From assembly GCA_945906005.1 (NCBI GenBank), contig CAMDQY010000004.1, positions 1 through 32,032 on the forward strand: a DNA stretch of 32,032 bases, written 5' to 3'. The position numbers and the translations under genes were made by a program. Position 1 is the stretch's first letter. Every line of letters starts with the position of its first letter. Shown here in pieces: positions 15,000 through 22,595 of this stretch. The notes beneath the pieces were generated by a model. It ran no database searches. It worked only from the letters and a program-made list of their open reading frames with translations, and was not told where the DNA came from. This stretch comes from Novosphingobium sp. Chol11. GTDB taxonomy: Bacteria; Pseudomonadota; Alphaproteobacteria; Sphingomonadales; Sphingomonadaceae.

Positions 15000-16579
15000 C
15001 TCTCGCCGATGCCCAGACCAATGTCGACCTGTCGATCCGCCACGGCGGCAGCGAGCCACCGATCCCGCAAGGTTCGCTTGCCGCAATGCTGCGCGACAGG
15101 GCCGAACGCTTCGGCGAGCGGCCTGCGATGCTCGTTCCGCAGGAAGGTGGCGGGGCTGTCCCGATCACCTACGCCGAGATGGTCGCTGGCGCGGAGAACG
15201 TCGCGCGCTGGATCGCGAGCCAGGCTTCGCCGGGATCGCGCGTCGCGATCTGGTCGCGCAACGCGGTTGAAAGCGTAATCGTCCAGCATGCCTGCGCGCT
15301 TGCCGGAATGGTCGTTGCCCATTTCAACACCGGCTGGACCGACGCCGAAGTGCGACACGCCTGCGATCTGATCGAACCGTCGCTCGGCTTTGCCGGGTTT
15401 GGCTTTCGCGATATGGACCTCGCCCCGCGCCTCGAAGCAATCGCCAGCTTTCCGGTTCTGCCGCTCGCCAATGTCGCGGCCCTGGCCGAAACCCCGCAGA
15501 CCGGCGATCTGCCCGATCCCGGCCCTGACGCGCCCTATCTGATCCAATTCACCAGCGGCACCACCGGCAAGAGCAAGGGCGCGCTGCTCACGCAGCATTG
15601 CGTGATCTACGGCGGCTGGGTGCGCCCGGCAGTCTATGGCGGCAACGAGCACGACGTCTGGCTCAATGCGGTTCCCTATCACCACATCGGCGGCTCGATC
15701 GCGATCATGGTCGGAGCGCTCGCCACGGCCAGCGCCTTCGTCGTGCTCGAACGATACGACCGCGACCAGACCGTGCGACTGATGCGAGAAGTGCGTCCTA
15801 CCCGCATGGGCGGGGTGCCGACGATGTGGCACGATATCCTCTCCGCCCCCGATCTGCCCTCCGACAGCATGGTAAGGCTCGTCACCCTCGGCGGCGCGAC
15901 CGTGCCGCCCTCGATCGTGCGTGCGGTGCAGGAAAAGACCGGAGCAACCTGCGGTATCGGCTATGGCCAGTCCGAAAGCGGCGGGATCACTAACACCGTG
16001 CCCGACGATTCCATCGAGAACCTGTGCGAAACGATCGGTCGCGCCTCGCCGCACACGCAGGTGCTGATCGCCGACCGCGAAACCGGCGAGGCCCTGCCGC
16101 TCGGTGAGGTAGGCGAAATCTGCGCGCGCAGCCCCGGTAACATGACGTGCTACTGGGGCAATCCGGAAGCGACCGCAGCGACGATCCGCGCCGATGGCTT
16201 CCTGCGCACCGGCGATCTCGGCGTGATGGACGAGCACGGATATGTGCGCTTCGCCGGGCGGCTGCGCGAGGTTATCATCAGGGGCGGCGAGAATATCTAT
16301 GCCGCCGAGGTCGAGGACGCGCTGCTTTCGCACCCTGCCATTGCACTCGCCGCCGTGGTCAAGGTCCCGCACGAACGGCTCGGCCACGAGGTCGGCGCGG
16401 TGGTTACGCTGGCACCCGGCGCCGAGGCCGACATTGCCGCATTCGAGGCGCATGTCGCTGAGGCAGTCGCAAGGTTCAAGGTGCCGTGTCACTGGCGCGT
16501 GCTCGATCAAATGCCGCTCACCGTTTCGGGCAAGATCCGCAAGGTCGAGCTGGAAAAGCTTTTCGAGGCCGAGCCGTGA
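14996..16579 (+). CDS. Acyl-CoA synthetase (AMP-forming), class I adenylating enzyme 1
   Basis: A 527-residue AMP-binding enzyme that activates a carboxylic acid with ATP and joins it to CoA. Motifs in order: P-loop FTSGTTGKSKG (about 185-195), PYHHIGG, the adenine-binding YGQSESGG, TGDLG (ribose-binding Asp), GRLREVIIRGGENIYAAEVE (hinge and A8), and the C-terminal catalytic Lys in VSGKIRK (Lys513). All catalytic positions are intact and the length is normal for fatty or aromatic acyl-CoA ligases. The GTG start overlaps the crotonase stop, and its own stop overlaps the next GTG, so translation is coupled on both sides. The substrate is not predictable. Confidence 0.92.
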   Translation: MTLADAQTNVDLSIRHGGSEPPIPQGSLAAMLRDRAERFGERPAMLVPQEGGGAVPITYAEMVAGAENVARWIASQASPGSRVAIWSRNAVESVIVQHACALAGMVVAHFNTGWTDAEVRHACDLIEPSLGFAGFGFRDMDLAPRLEAIASFPVLPLANVAALAETPQTGDLPDPGPDAPYLIQFTSGTTGKSKGALLTQHCVIYGGWVRPAVYGGNEHDVWLNAVPYHHIGGSIAIMVGALATASAFVVLERYDRDQTVRLMREVRPTRMGGVPTMWHDILSAPDLPSDSMVRLVTLGGATVPPSIVRAVQEKTGATCGIGYGQSESGGITNTVPDDSIENLCETIGRASPHTQVLIADRETGEALPLGEVGEICARSPGNMTCYWGNPEATAATIRADGFLRTGDLGVMDEHGYVRFAGRLREVIIRGGENIYAAEVEDALLSHPAIALAAVVKVPHERLGHEVGAVVTLAPGAEADIAAFEAHVAEAVARFKVPCHWRVLDQMPLTVSGKIRKVELEKLFEAEP

Positions 16580-18108
16580 GCGCAGAAACCATTGCCGCAG
16601 TGCTACAGGAACAGGCGGCGCTCGGCGACAAGACCTTCGTCGTCATCGACGATGACCGGCTCACTTATGCGGGTGCGGAAGCCCGCTCGCGCAAGCTCGC
16701 TGCCGCGCTGATTGCAGCGGGGGTCGGTCGCGGCAGTCGCGTCGCCATACTGATGGGCAACAGCTCGGATTTTGCGGTCACGTTCCTGGGGATCACGCGC
16801 ATCGGCGCGGTCGCCCTGCCGTTCAGCACCATGTCGACGCCCCACGAACTGGCCGGACTGCTGGCCCGCTCAGACTGCGAATACCTGATTGCCGCCAAGG
16901 GCTATCGCGGGCGCGACTTCCGTGAGGTCCTGGCAGGCGTTCTCGGGCAGGAGCCTGATGGGCGGCTGTTGGTTCCCGAAATCCCGACGCTGCGCCGGGT
17001 CTGGTTCGGCGCAGCCGTGCTCGAAAACGAGGGCGCGCCCCAAGCACCGATGCTCGCCGCCGATGCGCAGGTCACGCCCGCCGATACCTTGGTGCTCGTC
17101 CACACCTCGGGTTCGACTAGCGCGCCCAAGGGCGTGATCCACACCCACGGGCAGGTGATCCGCAACATGCGCCGCCAGAATGCGACGCGCCGCTATACCG
17201 AGGACGAAGTGCTGTTCGCCAATGCGCCGTGGTTCTGGGTGGGCGGGCTCGCCTATTCGTTCCTCGCCACGCTGATCGCCGGCGCGCGGTTACTGTGCTC
17301 CTCGGCCCGGCCAGCGGACATGCTCGACCTGATCGAGCGCGAGCGGCCGACCATGACCAACGGCGTCGCCTCGACCATGCTGGCGCTCGAACAGGACCCG
17401 AGCTTTGCGGGCCGCGACCTTTCGTTCATGCGGCGCGGCAACCTCTATCCGATCATGCCGCCCGAAGTGCGCCCGAAAGACCCCGAACTGCGTCACAACC
17501 TGCTGGGGATGACCGAAGCCGGCAGCGTCTGCATCGTCGGCGACAGCGAGGACGATCTGCCCGAGGCGATGCGCGGCTCCTATGGCAAGCCGGTCGCGGG
17601 CGCGGACATCCGGATCGTCGATCCCGAAACCGGGCTGGACAGTGCCGACGGTGAGCTGTGGCTGCGCGGAGTCAACGTGATGCAGGGCTATTACGGGCGT
17701 GAGCGGCACGACACCTTCGACGCCGAGGGCTGGTATCACTCGGGCGACATGTTCACCATCGACGAGAACGGATACTGCTACTTCAAGGGCCGCACCGGCG
17801 ACATCATCCGTACGGCAGGCGCGCAAGTCTCTCCGCGCGAGGTCGAAGGCGTGCTCAGCGACGTCACCGGCGGGCGCACTGCGCTGGTGATCGGCGTTCC
17901 CGATCCGGCACGCGGGCAGGCGGTGACGGCGATCCTTGTCGGCACCGAACGGGTCGACGAAGCTGCGCTGACCGCTGCCTTGAGGGAACGGCTCTCACCT
18001 TACAAGGTGCCGCGCCGCTTCCTGACCATGACCGAAGACGAACTACCGACGCTGTCGAGCGGCAAGATCGACCTCAAGAAGCTGGCGGAGTTGGCCAGTG
18101 CCCGGTGA
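16576..18108 (+). CDS. Acyl-CoA synthetase (AMP-forming), class I adenylating enzyme 2
   Basis: A 510-residue AMP-binding protein. The P-loop is HTSGSTSAPKG (176-186) followed by VIHTHG, and the acceptor pocket region is APWFWVGGLAYSF. The A5 region LLGMTEAGSVC differs from the usual YG-x-TE. YHSGDMFTIDENGY has the ribose-binding Asp, and GRTGDIIRTAGAQVSPREVE is the hinge/A8. The C-terminal Lys is in LSSGKIDLKK (Lys497). Start GTG 16576 overlaps the previous stop by four bases (GTGA). It shares with enzyme 3 the APKG/EPKG-VIHTHG block and the LGMTE block, which suggests the two are diverged duplicates rather than copies of enzyme 1. Confidence 0.9.
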   Translation: MSAETIAAVLQEQAALGDKTFVVIDDDRLTYAGAEARSRKLAAALIAAGVGRGSRVAILMGNSSDFAVTFLGITRIGAVALPFSTMSTPHELAGLLARSDCEYLIAAKGYRGRDFREVLAGVLGQEPDGRLLVPEIPTLRRVWFGAAVLENEGAPQAPMLAADAQVTPADTLVLVHTSGSTSAPKGVIHTHGQVIRNMRRQNATRRYTEDEVLFANAPWFWVGGLAYSFLATLIAGARLLCSSARPADMLDLIERERPTMTNGVASTMLALEQDPSFAGRDLSFMRRGNLYPIMPPEVRPKDPELRHNLLGMTEAGSVCIVGDSEDDLPEAMRGSYGKPVAGADIRIVDPETGLDSADGELWLRGVNVMQGYYGRERHDTFDAEGWYHSGDMFTIDENGYCYFKGRTGDIIRTAGAQVSPREVEGVLSDVTGGRTALVIGVPDPARGQAVTAILVGTERVDEAALTAALRERLSPYKVPRRFLTMTEDELPTLSSGKIDLKKLAELASAR

Positions 18109-19627
18109 AACGGTTGCTGCTCTGCTTGCCGCCAATGCCGCCGCGCGCGGTGAGAGGGATGCTGTCGCCGATCCGCAGGCTCGCATTTCGTGGGCTGAAC
18201 TCGAAAGCAAGAGCGCGGCGCAGGCCGCAAAGCTGGTCGAGGCAGGAGTCAACAAGGGCCATCGGGTCGGTCTGTTGGCCGAAAACAGCGCGGAATGGGT
18301 GGTCTGGGCCTGCGCGGTGATGCGGTTCGGCGCTGTGCTGGTGCCGCTCTCGACGATGCTGCGCATGCCGGAACTCGAAGCCCAACTGCGGATTGCAGGG
18401 GTGCGGCATCTGATTGCGCGACCCGCGATCCGGGACCGCGACATCAAGCGCGAGATGGGAACGCTCGACCGGGCCGCGCTGCCCTCGCTTGGTAATATCT
18501 GGTGGAACGACGTTGCATTGCCACTCCCCTCGCCCGAGGCTGTCGCAGTTGCGAAAGCGCTGACCGAAAAGCTGGTGCCCGCCGATGATCTCGCGGTGAT
18601 TTTCACTTCGGGCAGTAGCGGCGAGCCAAAAGGCGTGATCCACACCCACGGCGGTGCGATCCGCGCCAATACGAGCGGCAACGCGGCTCGCTGCATCACG
18701 GCGGACTCACGCCTCTACCTGCCGATGCCGCTGTTCTGGGCGGGCGGCTTTTGCACCGGCTTGATGTCCTCACTCAACACGGGCTGCACGCTACTTACTG
18801 AGGCGGGGAGCGATGCACGGCAAACGCTCGCCTTTCTTGCGCGCGAAAGGGTGACGCTATTTCGCGGCTGGCCCGATCAGGCAGCGCGGCTCGCCGCACA
18901 CCCCGACTTTGCCAGGACCGACCTCTCCTCGCTCCAGCCCGGCAGCCTCGATGCGATCATGCCCGGCGATCCTCCGCCTGCGGGAGCGCGTGCGCCGGTG
19001 CTCGGCATGACCGAAAGCTTCGGCCCTTATTGCGGCTGGCCGCTCGATGAACTGCTCCCGGAGGGCAAGCGGGGCAGCCTCGGCAAGCCTTTCGCCGGCG
19101 CACAGGTGCGAATTTCCGATCCGGAGAACGGCGCGGTGCTCGGCGCGGACGAAGTGGGCGCGATCCAGATCGGCGACCCTATCGTACTCAAAGGCATTTG
19201 CGGGTGCGAGCGCGAGGACACGTTCACCGCCGATGGCTGGTATGACACCGGCGACATGGGCCGCCTAGATGCAGATGGCTTCCTGTGGTTTGCCGGAAGG
19301 TGCGATGACATGGTCAAGATCGCGGGCGCAACCGCCTATCCGGCGGAAACCGCGGCGGCGCTGGAACGACTACCCGGTGTGGAGCGCGCGGTGGTCTGCG
19401 ACGTTACCTTGGATGGCGAGACCCGGTTCAGTGCGGCGGTGGTGGGCGCGGAGCTATCCGTCGCGGGCCTTGCCTCAGCCGCGCGCGAAGCGCTCAGTGC
19501 GTTCAAGGTGCCGCGGCTGTGGCTTTTGCTCGGCTCGGCGGACGAACTGCCGCGTCTGGTATCGGGCAAGGTCGATGTGGCGAAACTGCGCGAGACGATT
19601 AGCGCAAAGGGTGTTACCGCCCCTTGA
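18098..19627 (+). CDS. Acyl-CoA synthetase-like AMP-binding protein 3
   Basis: A 509-residue AMP-binding protein. P-loop FTSGSSGEPKG (169-179) then VIHTHGG, acceptor region LPMPLFWAGGF, A5 block LGMTESFGPYCGW, YDTGDMGRLDADGF, hinge GRCDDMVKIAG, and C-terminal Lys in LVSGKVDVAK (Lys491). The A8 loop reads ATAYPAETAAAL, where ENIYP-x-EVE is usual, so the second half-reaction loop has diverged. GTG 18098 gives an 11-base overlap with enzyme 2, and the N-terminus starts directly with a helix typical of the family. The 3' end overlaps the converging crotonase 3 gene by 14 bases. It is the last of three consecutive adenylating enzymes. Confidence 0.88.
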   Translation: MPGETVAALLAANAAARGERDAVADPQARISWAELESKSAAQAAKLVEAGVNKGHRVGLLAENSAEWVVWACAVMRFGAVLVPLSTMLRMPELEAQLRIAGVRHLIARPAIRDRDIKREMGTLDRAALPSLGNIWWNDVALPLPSPEAVAVAKALTEKLVPADDLAVIFTSGSSGEPKGVIHTHGGAIRANTSGNAARCITADSRLYLPMPLFWAGGFCTGLMSSLNTGCTLLTEAGSDARQTLAFLARERVTLFRGWPDQAARLAAHPDFARTDLSSLQPGSLDAIMPGDPPPAGARAPVLGMTESFGPYCGWPLDELLPEGKRGSLGKPFAGAQVRISDPENGAVLGADEVGAIQIGDPIVLKGICGCEREDTFTADGWYDTGDMGRLDADGFLWFAGRCDDMVKIAGATAYPAETAAALERLPGVERAVVCDVTLDGETRFSAAVVGAELSVAGLASAAREALSAFKVPRLWLLLGSADELPRLVSGKVDVAKLRETISAKGVTAP

Positions 19628-20399
19628 ACTGCGGCGCGCGGCGCTCGGCAAATGCGAGCACGCCTTCCTTGAAATCCTCGGTCGTGACGGCGACCTGCTG
19701 GCTCTCCGCCTCGACCTGGAGTGAAGCCTCGAAGCTCGATTCGAGCGCCAAGCGCACCTGCTGCTTGATCAGCGCGAGGGTCTTGGTCGGCATTGCCGCG
19801 AGCTTCACCGCGACTTCGAGCGCGCGGTCCATCAGCTTGTCGTCATCGACGACTTCGGTGACGAGGTTGCAGCGCTCAGCCTTCTCGGCACTCATCTTGT
19901 TGGTGAGCAGCGCCATCTCGAGCGCGCGCACCCGGCCCGCCGCCCGCGCTACCAGCCAGGTTCCGCCGACATCGGGCGTCAGCCCCAGATTGGCGAAAGT
20001 GAACACGAAATTCGCGCTCCTCGCCGCAATGATGATGTCTCCCGCGAGCGCCAGCGAGGCCCCCGCGCCTGCCGCGACGCCGTTGACTGCCGTGACGACC
20101 GGCACCGGCGCATCGGCAAAGGCGCGCGCCAGCGGCTTGTAAAAGGTCTCCATCATGCCGAGCACGTCGGACTTGCCCCCGCCTTCGCCGGCCCCGCCAA
20201 GGTTCGCGCCAGCGCAGAACCCCCGGCCCGCGCCAGTGACCAGCAGGGCGCGCGCGCCAGCCGCGACCTCGCCGTTCATCGCGGCGGCGATCTCCAGCGC
20301 CATGTCGGGGGTGAATGCATTGAGCACCTCAGGCGCGTTGAGCGTCACAATCGAGACCGCGCCCTGACGTTCAACCAATACGTTGCCCGTTTCGCTCAT
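19614..20399 (-). CDS. Crotonase family protein 3, PaaG-like isomerase type
   Basis: A 261-residue crotonase. Oxyanion-hole segments are GRGFCAGANLGG (59-70) and NGVAAGAGASLALAGD (106-121). Neither hydratase glutamate is present (Ser115 and Phe135 take their places), but NLGLTPDVGGTW carries Asp143 at the position of the catalytic Asp in PaaG-type isomerases and 4-chlorobenzoyl-CoA dehalogenase. An enoyl-CoA isomerase or related activity is therefore more likely than hydration. The C-terminal EDFKEGVLAFAERRAPQFKGR is the typical crotonase tail. ATG 20399 follows GAGAAGGG. It is transcribed alone, divergent from a SnoaL-like gene, with the shared 14-bp motif 17 bases upstream of its start. Confidence 0.9.
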   Translation of the reverse strand: MSETGNVLVERQGAVSIVTLNAPEVLNAFTPDMALEIAAAMNGEVAAGARALLVTGAGRGFCAGANLGGAGEGGGKSDVLGMMETFYKPLARAFADAPVPVVTAVNGVAAGAGASLALAGDIIIAARSANFVFTFANLGLTPDVGGTWLVARAAGRVRALEMALLTNKMSAEKAERCNLVTEVVDDDKLMDRALEVAVKLAAMPTKTLALIKQQVRLALESSFEASLQVEAESQQVAVTTEDFKEGVLAFAERRAPQFKGR

Positions 20400-20416
20400 G
20401 TCCCGCACCCTTCTCG

Positions 20417-20430
20417 CCAATTGTCTAACC
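20417..20430 (-). promoter_or_regulatory. Shared 14-bp motif, copy 3 (upstream of crotonase 3)
   Basis: CCAATTGTCTAACC on the plus strand, identical in all 14 bases to copy 1 and in the same orientation relative to its crotonase gene. It sits 17 bases before the start codon, close to the 20 bases seen at copy 1. The matching position argues for a functional element rather than chance. Confidence 0.6.
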
Positions 20431-20434
20431 AAAC

Positions 20435-20460
20435 AGCACTTGCCGCACCGCGCAAGTGCT
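20435..20460. repeat. Perfect 9-bp inverted repeat in the crotonase 3 / SnoaL divergent region
   Basis: AGCACTTGC (20435-20443) and GCAAGTGCT (20452-20460) are exact inverted repeats around an 8-base spacer. It lies 4 bases from motif copy 3 and 41 bases before the SnoaL-like start. No T-run follows on either side, so an operator for the divergent pair is more likely than a terminator. Confidence 0.5.
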
Positions 20461-20501
20461 GTCCATAGCGTCAGGAACTGAGACGACAGGGGAGGACAGC
20501 G

Positions 20502-20897
20502 ATGACCGAATTTACTGCAGAGAGCCTGATCGCAGCCGAGCACGCGCGGCGCGCGGCCATCGTCGCGCTCGATCTGGACGCGCTCGAGGCGATGACCGCC
20601 GACTGGTTCCACTATGCCCACATCTCGGGCCTGGTCGAAACGCGCGAGGAATACTTCGCGCGGACCCGCGCCAGTATCGGCTCCCCCTCGCGGATCGTTG
20701 CGACGAGCGCGCACGACATCGCGGTCGAACTGCGCAAGGGCTATGCGCTGATGACCGGCAAGTCGCACCTCGACACCACGGCCTTGAAGTTCGACTCGTT
20801 GTTCCTGTCGGTTTGGGAACCGGACGAAAACGGCTGGATGATCGCGGCCTATGCCTCGACGCCGGTGCACCTTCCCGCGTCGTTCCTCTCGGCCTGA
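20502..20897 (+). CDS. SnoaL/NTF2-like (DUF4440-type) protein
   Basis: A 131-residue cone-shaped alpha+beta barrel protein of the NTF2-like superfamily. The N-terminal helix pair (ESLIAAEHARRAAIVALDLDALEAMTA region) leads to WFHYAHISG and the typical loop with a modified residue (GLVETREEYFART), followed by four beta strands ending WMIAAYAS. Members act as small-molecule isomerases, dehydratases or hydrolases, or simply bind ligands. DFHH-type catalytic residues cannot be assigned with confidence. GGGGAGGA at 20489-20496 gives a strong ribosome site for ATG 20502. It is divergent from crotonase 3 and converges on the alpha/beta hydrolase gene. Confidence 0.8.
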   Translation: MTEFTAESLIAAEHARRAAIVALDLDALEAMTADWFHYAHISGLVETREEYFARTRASIGSPSRIVATSAHDIAVELRKGYALMTGKSHLDTTALKFDSLFLSVWEPDENGWMIAAYASTPVHLPASFLSA

Positions 20898-20915
20898 GCG
20901 GAACGGACCGCCACC

Positions 20916-21692
20916 CTAACCCCCGAACGGCGGTTGGGTCAGGATCGTGTGCGGCCGGGATTCGGTGCGCTTCCACAGGCGTTGCAGAATCGCGACGGCC
21001 TCGTCCGGAGCCTCGTAGGGCCAGAAATGGTCTGCAGGCACCATGTTGAATTCCGCGCCGATCCGGTTCGCCATGCGGCGGCCGATCTCGGTCGGCACGA
21101 CAAGATCGTTCTCGCCCCAGATGAAGGCGGTGGGAATGACGATGCGCGCCAGGTCATCGGCCCATTCGGTGCCAATGTTCACCGCCGAACGGTAAAGGCT
21201 CATGATGCGGTGAACGCTGCGCGGATATTCAAAGGCATTGTGCCGCGCATCCTCGGGCGGAAAGCCCATGCGGTCGAGCATCGGGGCCATGTGCTCACCG
21301 CCTTCGAGAGCATCCGAAATCTGCTCGCCAAGGCCGGGCTTCATCCATTCGGTCCACAGGTTGTGAATTGGCCAGTGCGGATCGATCGGAGCGTTGCCGA
21401 CCGCTAGCGAGCGCAACAATTCGGGCCGCAGCGAAGCGGCGCGAAGCGCGATCAGGCAGCCCCAGTCATGCCCGACAAGATGCACCGGTCCGCCGCGCGC
21501 GTGCAGGCCTTCCAATTGCTCGATCGCCCAGTCGACGTAGCTTTCCTTGACCGGCTCCCATCCCTCGGGAGGCTCGGCGGTGAAACCCGGCAGGTCTGGC
21601 ACAAGCACCTCGTCGTCGCGCTCGATGCGGCTGAGGATCGGTCGCCACAGCCGCGATGTCGCGGGAACGCCGTGGATGAACAGGACGGGCAT
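20916..21692 (-). CDS. Alpha/beta hydrolase, epoxide hydrolase / haloalkane dehalogenase-like
   Basis: A 258-residue alpha/beta hydrolase. The oxyanion motif is HGVP (7-10). The nucleophile elbow is VGHDWG with Asp76 rather than Ser. The third acid is in WGENDLVVP (Asp196) and the general base is His222 in ADHFWPYEAPDE. An Asp nucleophile followed by Trp is typical of epoxide hydrolases and haloalkane dehalogenases. The protein begins at the HG strand, without the first two strands often present, but GAAGGAA seven bases before ATG 21692 supports this start. It follows the SDR gene by 32 bases on the same strand, so the pair probably acts on one intermediate. Confidence 0.87.
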   Translation of the reverse strand: MPVLFIHGVPATSRLWRPILSRIERDDEVLVPDLPGFTAEPPEGWEPVKESYVDWAIEQLEGLHARGGPVHLVGHDWGCLIALRAASLRPELLRSLAVGNAPIDPHWPIHNLWTEWMKPGLGEQISDALEGGEHMAPMLDRMGFPPEDARHNAFEYPRSVHRIMSLYRSAVNIGTEWADDLARIVIPTAFIWGENDLVVPTEIGRRMANRIGAEFNMVPADHFWPYEAPDEAVAILQRLWKRTESRPHTILTQPPFGG

Positions 21693-21724
21693 TTGAGATT
21701 TCCTTCACAAGTTTTGGCGAACCA

Positions 21725-22468
21725 TCAGCGGTAGGCCCAGCCGCCATCGACGGTCAGCGTATCGCCGGTGATGTAGCTCGATTCGTCCGAGGTGAGGAAC
21801 AGCATCGCCTTGACCACGTCTTCCGCCTTGCCGAGCCGCTTCAGCGCAGGCGTTTCGGTCAGCCGGTCGCGCGAAGTGGCGAGCAGGTCGGTGACCATAT
21901 CGGTGGGGATGGTGCCGGGGCAAACGGTGTTGACGCGGATATCCGGCCCGAGTTCGGCGGCGAGCGAATTGCTTAGCATAATGACCCCCGCCTTTGAGAC
22001 GGCATAGGCCGTTGTCGTAGGGGCCGGGCGCAGCCCGCCGATCGACGAGATGTTCACCATCGTACCGCCGCCTGCGCGCCGCATCGCCGGGGCGAGCTTC
22101 TGGCACATCAGCATGGTGCCGGTGAGGTTTACATCGAGCACGCGCTGCCATTCGGCAAGGGAGGTTTCCATGAGCGGCTTCATGATCAGGATACCCGCCG
22201 CGTTGATCAGTCCATCGACGCCGCCCAACGCGCTTTCAGCCTCGTTGCAGAAGCGTTGCACATCGCTTTCGTCGGAAACATCGCAGCCTCCACCAAACTG
22301 GCCGAGCCGCTCGGCATTGGCGCGGACCGCCTGCTCGTCGCGGTCGCACAGCGCAAGGCTCGCGCCCTCTGCGGCGAAGATTTCGGCGGTGGCGAGGCCC
22401 ATGCCCCGCGCCGCGCCGGTAATGACGATGCGCCGCCCAGCGAGTCTGCCTGATCCCTGCGATGCCAT
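21725..22468 (-). CDS. Short-chain dehydrogenase/reductase (SDR)
   Basis: A 247-residue classical SDR, an NAD(P)-dependent alcohol/ketone oxidoreductase. Cofactor motif TGAARGMG (17-24), CDRD after the second strand (an acidic residue favouring NAD), NAAG, active-site Ser in VNISSIGG, and Tyr/Lys in TAYAVSKAG. The C-terminus ITGDTLTVDGGWAYR is typical of 3-hydroxyacyl/3-oxoacyl and hydroxysteroid dehydrogenase-like SDRs. All catalytic residues are intact. It is first in a two-gene minus-strand operon with the alpha/beta hydrolase and is divergent from amidohydrolase 2, with a 127-base intergenic region. Confidence 0.93.
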   Translation of the reverse strand: MASQGSGRLAGRRIVITGAARGMGLATAEIFAAEGASLALCDRDEQAVRANAERLGQFGGGCDVSDESDVQRFCNEAESALGGVDGLINAAGILIMKPLMETSLAEWQRVLDVNLTGTMLMCQKLAPAMRRAGGGTMVNISSIGGLRPAPTTTAYAVSKAGVIMLSNSLAAELGPDIRVNTVCPGTIPTDMVTDLLATSRDRLTETPALKRLGKAEDVVKAMLFLTSDESSYITGDTLTVDGGWAYR

Positions 22469-22489
22469 GCGATGTTCTCCCGTTCTACT

Positions 22490-22521
22490 TTGGCGCGAGC
22501 TATGCCGCGCATTTGCGCCAA
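22490..22521. repeat. 7-bp inverted repeat in the SDR / amidohydrolase 2 divergent region
   Basis: TTGGCGC (22490-22496) and GCGCCAA (22515-22521) are exact inverted repeats separated by 18 bases, giving half-site centres 25 bases apart. It lies in the shared promoter region, 22 bases from the SDR start codon. It could be a regulator site different from the 14-bp motif, which is absent here. Confidence 0.35.
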
Positions 22522-22595
22522 GTCAAAGCCAGAACGCACGCTTGCATCGACTCGGGATATGCCGGACACTCGATCGCATAGCGAGGAGAAGATCC

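Noticed and set aside
14825-16510. 561-codon minus-strand open frame opposite acyl-CoA synthetase 1
   Set aside because: The sense strand carries all adenylating-enzyme motifs; the antisense product has none.
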